NCBI GenBank assembly: GCA_031263945.1
Contig: JAISEW010000214.1
Span: forward strand, 1 to 6,136
Source: Gracilibacteraceae bacterium
Lineage (GTDB): Bacteria; Bacillota; Desulfitobacteriia; Desulfitobacteriales; Syntrophobotulaceae
DNA length: 6,136 bases
Reading direction: 5' to 3'
Shown: piece after piece, positions 1-5,257 of the stretch
Position numbering within the stretch: position 1 is the first letter of the stretch
How the letters are laid out: every line of letters begins with the position of its first letter
Notes under the pieces: generated by a model
The model's database searches: none
What the model was told of the DNA's origin: nothing
What the model saw: the letters and a program-made list of their open reading frames with translations, nothing else
Translations under genes and position numbers: made by a program

Positions 1-949
1 ACCGCAAGTGCGGTTGGCGCGGACGCTGACCGAACATTCCTTCGCCGACAGGGCGTTTTTCTGCAACAGCGGAGCGGAAGCAAACGAGGGAGCGATAAAG
101 CTGGCCCGAAAATACGCTAAAAGACACTATGGCGAACATAAAACGAAGATAATAAGCCTGCGCGGATCCTTTCACGGCCGAACGCTGGCTACGGTGACCG
201 CCACCGGGCAGGAACGCTATCATAAAGGTTATGAGCCTCTGCCTGCTGATTTTGGCTACGCGGAACGCGACGACGCCGCCGCGCTGGAGGAAGTGCTGGA
301 CGAACAAACAGCGGCGTTTTTTCTTGAACCGGTGCTGGGCGAGGGCGGCGTGTTTCCGCTGAGCAAAGAATTTATGCTGGCCGCGAGAAATATTTGCGCG
401 AAAAAAGGAATTTTGCTTGTCTTTGACGAAGTACAGGTTGGTATGGGCAGAAGCGGATACTTGTTTGCGCATGAAGCCTATGGCGTCAGGCCGGACGTTA
501 TGACTTTGGCCAAGGCTTTAGGCAACGGTATCCCCATCGGCGCCGTACTGGCCGGCGGTCAGGCGGCGGAAACGTTCGCGCCGGGCGATCACGCCTCCAC
601 CTTTGGCGGCAATCTTCTGGCGACGGCCGTGGCAAACCGGGTGACGGAGATCATGACGGAGGAAGGCTTTTTGCCGGCGGTGCGGGAGAAAAGCGCCTGG
701 TTTGCCGCCGAACTGGGAAAACTGGCCCGAAAAGCCGCTATTCCCGGACAGGTACGGGGCATGGGTTTCATGCTCGGGTTGCCTGTCGGCGAGACCGGGC
801 CGCGCGTTGTGGAGAACTGCCGCCGCAAGGGATTGCTTGTGAACTGTGTCGGCGGCGACACATTGCGATTTTTACCGCCGCTGACCGTGTCCGGCGCGGA
901 AATGGAAGAGGCGCTGGATATTTTAGCTGGAGTTTTAGGGAACACCTGA
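1..949 (+). CDS. argD: Acetylornithine aminotransferase, 5'-truncated by the window edge
   Basis: Class III pyridoxal-phosphate aminotransferase, cytoplasmic. It would interconvert N-acetylglutamate semialdehyde and N-acetylornithine, with glutamate as amino donor, in arginine synthesis. The frame is open from base 2 and codes 315 residues to the TGA at 947-949. The family is about 400 residues, so roughly 80 N-terminal residues lie upstream; the GTG at 8 is internal, not a start. Visible family signatures are FFCNSGAEANEGAIK near the left edge (cofactor phosphate region), SFHGRT, the FDEVQ segment (bases 422-436, with the Asp that binds the pyridine nitrogen), LAKALGNG with the Schiff-base Lys at 512-514, STFGGN, and the C-terminal LRFLPPL. 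The C-terminal GLLVN...LRFLPPL pattern favours ArgD over GABA or other class III transaminases. Two motif variants are seen: QVGMGRSG where QTGxGRTG is usual, and FGGNLL where FGGNPL is usual. The next gene starts 30 bases downstream, probably in the same transcript. Confidence 0.88.
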   Translation, partial: PQVRLARTLTEHSFADRAFFCNSGAEANEGAIKLARKYAKRHYGEHKTKIISLRGSFHGRTLATVTATGQERYHKGYEPLPADFGYAERDDAAALEEVLDEQTAAFFLEPVLGEGGVFPLSKEFMLAARNICAKKGILLVFDEVQVGMGRSGYLFAHEAYGVRPDVMTLAKALGNGIPIGAVLAGGQAAETFAPGDHASTFGGNLLATAVANRVTEIMTEEGFLPAVREKSAWFAAELGKLARKAAIPGQVRGMGFMLGLPVGETGPRVVENCRRKGLLVNCVGGDTLRFLPPLTVSGAEMEEALDILAGVLGNT

Positions 950-979
950 AAATATGATACCAGGAAAAGAGGATCAAAT

Positions 980-2170
980 ATGAAACTTTCTCAACGCATA
1001 ATGGCGATAAAACCGTCCGCCACCCTGGCGGTTGACGCTAAAGCCGGGGAACTCAAGGCGCAGGGCAAAGATGTCATTTCTTTTGGCGCCGGCGAGCCGG
1101 ATTTCATCTCGCCGGAGGCGGCTTTTGCCTACGCGCGCCGGGCGATGGACGAAGGACGGACTCATTATCCGCCTACCCCGGGCATACCGGAGCTGCGCCG
1201 GGAGATAAGCGATTATTATAAGCGGCGCTTCGGTTTGCCGGTCGAGCCGGCGCAGATCGTCGTGGGCTGCGGCGCGAAACCGATGATTTATGAAGCGCTG
1301 GCCGCCATTGTTGACGCGGGGGACGAAGTTATCCTTCTGGCGCCGACGTGGGTAAGCTATATAGAACAGATACGGCTTGTGGACGGCAAAGTGGTCGTTG
1401 TCGATACGGAGAAAACGAATTTTGTCCCGGATTTACAGATGACAGAACAGGCGATCACGCCGCGTACGACGGCGATTTTACTCAACTCTCCTTCCAATCC
1501 GACCGGGATCATGTATGGCGAGGATATTTTGCGGGGACTGGGCGCCTTGGCGGTCAAACACGATTTGTGGCTTATCTGGGATGAAATATATGAACAGTTG
1601 GTGTACGGGGAAAATCGGCATTTTCATCCGCTGCAGCTCATGCCGGAACTCGCGGAGCGCATTATTACGATAAACGGGGTGAGCAAGACCTACGCCATGA
1701 CCGGCTGGCGCATAGGATACGCTTGGGGGCCGCGGAAGGTCATGGATAAAATAAACGCTTTTCAAAGCCATCTCACTTCTGGGGCGACTTCGATCGCGCA
1801 ATGGGCGGCACTGGGTGTTATGCGGGAGAGCGAGGCGGATATGCGTAAAATGCGGGATGCGTTTCAGGCCCGTCGTTCTTTGATTTGCGGCTTGCTGGCC
1901 GTGATGCCGCTTATCAGCTTTCCGGAGCCGCAGGGCGCTTTTTATGTCTTTATTAATATAAAAAATTGCTTAAACAAATCATATAAAGGGCAATTATTGC
2001 AAGATGATATCGAGTTTTGCGCGGCGCTGCTTGAGGCTGAATTGGTGGCCGTCGTGCCGGGCAGCGCGTTTTTCGCTCCCGGTTACTTGAGAGTTTCCTA
2101 CGCGACCGGGGAAGACGCCATCAGGGAGGGGATGTCCAGGTTGCGAAGATTTTTGGAGGAAATCAAATAA
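980..2170 (+). CDS. aspC: Aspartate aminotransferase (class I/II PLP aminotransferase, 1-beta type)
   Basis: Complete, 396 residues, the usual family length. It probably catalyses aspartate + 2-oxoglutarate to oxaloacetate + glutamate in the cytoplasm. Start: ATG 980 has GAGGA at 969-973, 6 bases upstream. Motifs in order: KPSAT (11-15); FGAGEPDF (35-42); GIPELR (68-73); GAK with Lys100; PSNPTG (171-176) with Asn173 next to the cofactor ring; DEIYE with Asp201 (pyridine nitrogen); GVSKTYAMTGWRIGY with Schiff-base Lys236 and phosphate-binding Arg244; PGSAFFAPGYLR with Arg371 for the substrate alpha-carboxylate. These match the Bacillus/Thermus-type subgroup. Deviations: APTWVSY where PYWVSY is usual, THYPP where TKYT/A is usual, and SAFFAP where SAFGAP is usual. 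Prephenate or a related aminotransferase activity cannot be excluded. An AT-rich patch (1940-2010) encodes a variable loop. It follows argD closely and no strong terminator follows it. The symbol (aspC or aspB) is given by family only. Confidence 0.85.
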   Translation: MKLSQRIMAIKPSATLAVDAKAGELKAQGKDVISFGAGEPDFISPEAAFAYARRAMDEGRTHYPPTPGIPELRREISDYYKRRFGLPVEPAQIVVGCGAKPMIYEALAAIVDAGDEVILLAPTWVSYIEQIRLVDGKVVVVDTEKTNFVPDLQMTEQAITPRTTAILLNSPSNPTGIMYGEDILRGLGALAVKHDLWLIWDEIYEQLVYGENRHFHPLQLMPELAERIITINGVSKTYAMTGWRIGYAWGPRKVMDKINAFQSHLTSGATSIAQWAALGVMRESEADMRKMRDAFQARRSLICGLLAVMPLISFPEPQGAFYVFINIKNCLNKSYKGQLLQDDIEFCAALLEAELVAVVPGSAFFAPGYLRVSYATGEDAIREGMSRLRRFLEEIK

Positions 2171-2184
2171 ATACACAAAAAAAA

Positions 2185-2236
2185 GACATTTTTTATAAAA
2201 AAACTATAGACAAATGAAATAGATTAATGTTAAAAT
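2185..2236 (+). promoter_or_regulatory. Predicted sigma-A-type promoter with UP-like element for the pilus operon
   Basis: A -35 box TAGACA lies at 2207-2212 (5 of 6 to consensus), then an 18-base spacer, then a -10 box TAAAAT at 2231-2236 (5 of 6). TG at 2228-2229 sits one base before the -10, making an extended -10. Directly upstream of the -35 is a T6-AT-A7 block (2189-2203), which resembles an alpha-CTD-binding UP element, especially its proximal A-tract. Transcription would begin near 2241-2243 and leave a leader of about 110 bases before GTG 2354. This is the only clear promoter-like sequence found in the 183-base gap. Whether it is active is inference. Confidence 0.6.
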
Positions 2237-2247
2237 CATGATGCGGC

Positions 2248-2257
2248 ATGGCGCCAT
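2248..2257. repeat. 10-bp perfect palindrome in the pilus-operon leader
   Basis: ATGGCGCCAT reads the same on both strands and lies 5-14 bases downstream of the predicted transcription start. With no loop it cannot form an RNA hairpin by itself, so if functional it would be a DNA dyad such as an operator half-site pair. It could equally be chance in a GC-rich sequence. Confidence 0.25.
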
Positions 2258-2260
2258 CGG

Positions 2261-2282
2261 ACGGACGCGGCTTTGCCGCCGT
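2261..2282 (+). promoter_or_regulatory. Leader hairpin 1
   Basis: GCGGC (2267-2271), loop TTT, GCCGC (2275-2279) form a perfect 5-bp GC stem. An alternative fold pairs CGGC with GCCG (2268-2271 with 2275-2278) and stacks ACGG (2261-2264) on CCGT (2279-2282), leaving a three-base bulge on the left arm. The sequence after it is purine-rich (AAAGAATAG), not a T-run, so it is not an intrinsic terminator. A role in leader stability or regulation is inference. Confidence 0.35.
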
Positions 2283-2298
2283 AAAGAATAGTAAAGAT

Positions 2299-2321
2299 AA
2301 TAAAGCGCTGTCCGCTTTATT
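2299..2321 (+). promoter_or_regulatory. Leader hairpin 2, just upstream of the ribosome binding site
   Basis: AATAAAGCG (2299-2307) and CGCTTTATT (2313-2321) are a perfect 9-bp inverted repeat with a 5-base loop CTGTC. It ends 17 bases before the Shine-Dalgarno at 2339. AAGCGC (2303-2308) can instead pair with GCGCTT (2329-2334), so two mutually exclusive folds exist close to the ribosome binding site. As DNA it could also be an operator dyad. No T-run follows the stem directly, so a terminator is unlikely. Confidence 0.4.
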
Positions 2322-2338
2322 TCAGGCGGCGCTTGATA

Positions 2339-2346
2339 AAGGGAGG
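2339..2346 (+). promoter_or_regulatory. Strong Shine-Dalgarno that sets the start of the PilP-like gene
   Basis: AAGGGAGG at 2339-2346 is 7 bases upstream of GTG 2354, an ideal spacing. The in-frame ATG at 2348 is only one base from it and the in-frame TTG at 2333 lies before it, so neither is a plausible start. Confidence 0.75.
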
Positions 2347-2353
2347 GATGTGT

Positions 2354-2941
2354 GTGGCTCTCGGTCAACCCAAGCGGCGAGGAAGGCTGAACTCGCTGAT
2401 GGCTCTTGTTCGCCGGCACGGAATGTGGCGGGTCATATTGCCGTTGGCGCTGATTCCTGTTTTGGCGGTTGTTTTGTTTTTGAATCTGTCACAACAGGCG
2501 CCGGGAGGAGAAAAAGAGAATATTCCCGTTTTGGCGGCGGCGTCCGGCAATGAAAATGTGGTGGAAATCCTGCCTCAGACGGAAAGGGACGCTGAAACGC
2601 CTTTGCCCGGCGCGGAAGGCGAGGCGGCGCTGACCGGAGAAGCGGAGACAGAGAGCGCCCTGATCAATACGGGCGACCGGCTTTACCCGACTAAAGATCC
2701 TTTTGCCGACGCGGAATTGACGAATGTTACTTTTGTCGGAGCGCTCTTAAGCGGAGACGGATCCGGCGTGGCCATGCTGAGGGCGGACAGTACCTCCTAC
2801 ATAGTGAGGACTAGTGACTTCGTCGGCAAGTCAGCCTGGCAGGTGGTGGCGCTGGCGGTGGATTCCGTGACGCTGAAAAACGGAGCTATGACGAGGGTGC
2901 TTTATATGACAAAGCCGGATCTAACGGATATCATCAAATAA
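2354..2941 (+). CDS. PilP/GspC-like inner-membrane protein of the type IV pilus cluster
   Basis: 195 residues from GTG 2354, chosen because AAGGGAGG lies 7 bases upstream. Layout: a basic cytoplasmic N-terminus (about 1-26), one membrane helix (about 27-46, IILPLALIPVLAVVLFL-type), a low-complexity linker rich in Glu, Ala and Gly (about 50-105), then a C-terminal domain (about 112-186). That domain opens with TKDPF and continues ELTNVTFVGALL...VAMLRADSTSYIVRTSDFVG...VTLKNG. This resembles the (R/K)DPF and 'vGtl...Alv...y.V..Gd.iG' pattern of PilP and the HR domain of GspC. In those families the domain binds the N0 domain of the secretin. The next gene, 15 bases downstream, carries secretin N-domains, which supports the pairing. 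PilP is usually a lipoprotein; no lipobox is seen here, so the membrane anchor is more GspC-like. The assignment rests on motif pattern and context and is moderate. Confidence 0.55.
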   Translation: MALGQPKRRGRLNSLMALVRRHGMWRVILPLALIPVLAVVLFLNLSQQAPGGEKENIPVLAAASGNENVVEILPQTERDAETPLPGAEGEAALTGEAETESALINTGDRLYPTKDPFADAELTNVTFVGALLSGDGSGVAMLRADSTSYIVRTSDFVGKSAWQVVALAVDSVTLKNGAMTRVLYMTKPDLTDIIK

Positions 2942-2956
2942 CGAAAGGAGCTGAGA

Positions 2957-4165
2957 GTGTTGTTTGGCACCGAATCGCGAAAGAGCGCTTCAAGAGGAAT
3001 AATCGTTTTAATTTTTTTAAGTCTGGTGTTTTGCGCGTTTCCGGCGTTTGCCGCCGAAGTGTCCGAGATCGGGGAGGCGGAGTATGTAGTTCGGGCGGGA
3101 GACACCTTGGAAGGCATCGCCCGTCAATACGGGGTGGATGTGAACGAGTTGGCCGCCCTGAACGGCATCACGAACAAGAGTTTGATCAACACAGGTCAGA
3201 CGCTTAAAATCCCGGGACTCGAACCGGCGCCCGCCGCTGAGACGACGCCGGGAGCGCCTAACGCTTCCTGGGATTCGTCCTATATTTCCATCGACGTGCG
3301 AGAAGTCGATATCAGGGATGTGCTTTCCGCTTTGGCGGTCAGCACGGGCACCAATATCGTCTATAAAGGCGGCGCCACCCAGATCACCCTGCGGATGGAA
3401 AACGTTACGCCGCTCGCCGTGCTGGACTATGTGACGCGGATCGCCAACCTGATATACCAGCGTAAAGATGGGATGATTATAGTCGCTTCGCGCGGCGATA
3501 TGAGCAATTATTTTTATGAGGAAGAAGCTATCACCCTCTTTAAGTTGCATTACATTACCGGAGATCAGGTGGCGGAGAGAATGAACGATTCATTAATGCC
3601 GGCTTCGGTCTCTATGGTATATCACGAAGGCGGAAGCCGCTATCTATGGGTCAAGGGTCTGCCGGGGGAACTGGCGCGGGTGCGGGCAGTGCTGGAAGTG
3701 ATGGATACTTCGGATAATATTTTGGGCGGCAGCGACGCTATACCTGATTATTTGAGGTTTATTCAGCTTTCTTATCTGAACGCGGCGGAATTCAACACGG
3801 TGCTGGGAAGTCTCGGCTTCCAGCCGGGTATCGCCATGCAGAGCGATTCCATGAATTTGCTTTATTTGGGTAACGATGATGATTTCGCCGTTATAGCCAA
3901 AATCCAGGAAATCATTGATGTGAAACAGTCGTCGACGACGGTCAAGCGGGTGATAGATTTCACGACCGATCCGGATGAAGGCTACGAGCGCTTGCAGATC
4001 CGCCGGGATTTGATTTGCGAGATGACCGGCATTTCCCCGTCGCGTTTCTATATCTCCAGCAATATCGCCAAATCCAGCGGCAGTACCAGGTATATCATGT
4101 ACTTGCGCGGCACGCCGGAAGAAGCGGCGGAAGTCGAGCGGGTCGTCGCGCAAATCGGCGAGTGA
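2957..4165 (+). CDS. Secreted LysM protein with secretin N-domains but no secretin pore (PilQ-like N-terminal protein)
   Basis: 402 residues from GTG 2957, with AAAGGAG at 2944-2950 six bases upstream; TTG 2960 is a weaker alternative. A signal peptide is clear: a basic start, a hydrophobic stretch (about 14-31), and likely cleavage after AFA (30-32). A LysM domain follows (about 43-86: YVVRAGDTLEGIARQYGV, then NGI, INTGQTLKIPG), which should bind peptidoglycan. After a Pro/Ala linker (88-105) comes an STN/N0-type domain (about 109-177, ISIDVREVDIRDVLSALA, then NIVY and ITLRMENVTPLAVLDYV). Next are two secretin N1-like repeats (about 192-250 and 266-322) and a weaker fourth one (about 330-400). 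The protein stops there. The secretin beta-barrel domain, which would add 200 or more residues, is absent, and the stop at 4163-4165 is followed within a few bases by pilT. It probably acts as a wall-anchored alignment or docking part of the pilus machine, possibly binding the upstream PilP-like protein. Confidence 0.7.
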   Translation: MLFGTESRKSASRGIIVLIFLSLVFCAFPAFAAEVSEIGEAEYVVRAGDTLEGIARQYGVDVNELAALNGITNKSLINTGQTLKIPGLEPAPAAETTPGAPNASWDSSYISIDVREVDIRDVLSALAVSTGTNIVYKGGATQITLRMENVTPLAVLDYVTRIANLIYQRKDGMIIVASRGDMSNYFYEEEAITLFKLHYITGDQVAERMNDSLMPASVSMVYHEGGSRYLWVKGLPGELARVRAVLEVMDTSDNILGGSDAIPDYLRFIQLSYLNAAEFNTVLGSLGFQPGIAMQSDSMNLLYLGNDDDFAVIAKIQEIIDVKQSSTTVKRVIDFTTDPDEGYERLQIRRDLICEMTGISPSRFYISSNIAKSSGSTRYIMYLRGTPEEAAEVERVVAQIGE

Positions 4166-4172
4166 CGGCGTG

Positions 4173-5246
4173 ATGGAGAACGGTATTGATGAACTGCTGC
4201 GGCGGACGGTGCGGAAAAAAGGTTCCGATCTGCATATCGCCGTAGCCAAAAAGCCGTGTATCCGCATCAACGGCGCCCTGACCGAGGAGGAAGACTGGCC
4301 GCCGCTGAAGCCGCAGGAAGTGGAAGATTTGCTGTTGCCCATCCTGAAAGAAGAGCAGATATCCCATCTGCGGGAAGTATGGGAGTTGGATTTTTCTTAC
4401 GCCATTCAGGATTGCGGCCGTTTCCGCGGCAATATCATCTGGCAGCGCGGCACTTTGGCGGCGGTTTTTCGGGCAGTGCCCTTTATAATTCCTAAGTTTG
4501 ACGATCTCGGCCTGCCGGAAGACGCGCGGCGGCTTTGTTCACTGACGCGGGGGCTGGTACTCGTGACCGGGCCGACCGGCAGCGGCAAATCCACGACGCT
4601 GGCGGCCATGATCAATCTGATCAATGAAACTCACGCCCATAATATCGTGACGGTTGAGGATCCGATAGAGTTTTTGCACAGCCATAAGGCTTCCATCGTC
4701 CGCCAGCGGGAGATAGGCACAGACACGCACAGTTTTGCCAACGCGCTCCGGCAGGTGTTAAGGCATGATCCGGATGTCATCATGATCGGAGAAATGCGGG
4801 ACATTGAGAGCATCGGCATTGCCGTGACCGCGGCGGAAACCGGGCATTTGGTTTTTTCCACCTTGCATACGCAGACGGCGCCGTTGACGATTTCACGCAT
4901 CATTGATTCCTTTCCGGAAGGACAGCGGCAGCAGATAAGACAACAGTTAGCCAATTCCCTGCGGGCGGTCATTTCGCAAAAACTCATGCCTACGGCGGAC
5001 GGGCGGGGACGGGTGGCGGCTGTTGAATATATGATCGATACGCCGGCAGTGCGCAGTATTATCCGGGAAGGCAAGGAGCATCAGCTGTACAGCAGTATTC
5101 AGACAGGGCAGCACGTGGGAATGCAAACCCTTGACCAGGCGCTCTTGCGGCTCATGCAGCAAGGGAAGGTGAACCGCAAGGACGCGCTGGAGAACGCGGT
5201 GGACAGAAGCGAGTTGGAACGGTTGATACAGCAGGCCGTATTTTAA
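4173..5246 (+). CDS. pilT: Type IV pilus retraction ATPase PilT
   Basis: 357 residues from ATG 4173; GTG 4170 is directly adjacent and in frame, and either could start. It is a cytoplasmic hexameric AAA+-like secretion ATPase that powers pilus retraction and twitching motility. Motifs, numbered from ATG 4173: N-terminal SDLHIA (18-23); Walker A GPTGSGKST (133-141, Lys139); Asp box VTVEDPIEF with Glu162 and Glu166; Walker B DPDVIMIGEMRD with Glu207; His box AAETGHLVFSTLHT with His225 and His232; and AVRSIIRE (292-299), the PilT-specific motif usually AIRNLIRE. IQTG...GMQTLDQAL follows as in classical PilT. The length and the lack of the long N-terminal domain and Cys cluster of PilB exclude the assembly ATPase. 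Only 7 bases separate it from the previous stop and the Shine-Dalgarno is weak (GAGTGA around 4160), so translational coupling is likely. pilC follows at once. Confidence 0.93.
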   Translation: MENGIDELLRRTVRKKGSDLHIAVAKKPCIRINGALTEEEDWPPLKPQEVEDLLLPILKEEQISHLREVWELDFSYAIQDCGRFRGNIIWQRGTLAAVFRAVPFIIPKFDDLGLPEDARRLCSLTRGLVLVTGPTGSGKSTTLAAMINLINETHAHNIVTVEDPIEFLHSHKASIVRQREIGTDTHSFANALRQVLRHDPDVIMIGEMRDIESIGIAVTAAETGHLVFSTLHTQTAPLTISRIIDSFPEGQRQQIRQQLANSLRAVISQKLMPTADGRGRVAAVEYMIDTPAVRSIIREGKEHQLYSSIQTGQHVGMQTLDQALLRLMQQGKVNRKDALENAVDRSELERLIQQAVF

Positions 5247-5253
5247 CGGAGGT
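5247..5253 (+). promoter_or_regulatory. Ribosome binding site of pilC
   Basis: CGGAGGT begins just after the pilT stop codon, with GGAGG ending 5 bases before ATG 5258. The spacing and strength fix the pilC start and contrast with the weak site in front of pilT. Confidence 0.8.
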
Positions 5254-5257
5254 TAGC

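Noticed and set aside
2177..2203. A8...T6...A7 tract as a terminator for the aminotransferase gene
   Set aside because: The possible stem contains only A-U pairs and no GC-rich stem precedes the T-run. An UP-like promoter element explains the tract better.
2333..2353. TTG 2333 or ATG 2348 as start of the PilP-like gene
   Set aside because: The Shine-Dalgarno at 2339-2346 lies after the TTG and only one base before the ATG; GTG 2354 has the proper 7-base spacing.
2248..2553. 101-residue + strand frame beginning in the leader
   Set aside because: It has no Shine-Dalgarno and overlaps the PilP-like gene in another frame. Its start lies only a few bases after the predicted transcript start, and it shows no domain.
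3017..3550. 177-residue open frame on the minus strand
   Set aside because: Antisense to the signal peptide, LysM and STN coding region; the composition is shadow-like and no domain is seen.
3644..4342. 232-residue open frame on the minus strand
   Set aside because: It is antisense to the LysM-secretin-N gene and the start of pilT, both with clear domains. Its translation is Arg/His/Phe-rich with no recognisable domain, as expected of a shadow frame.
4631..5074. 147-residue open frame on the minus strand
   Set aside because: Antisense to the PilT catalytic core, whose Asp, Walker B and His boxes are all intact.
4173..5246. Assembly ATPase PilB/GspE instead of PilT
   Set aside because: The protein is about 357 residues with no long N-terminal domain or Cys cluster, and it carries the AIRNLIRE-like AVRSIIRE motif typical of PilT.
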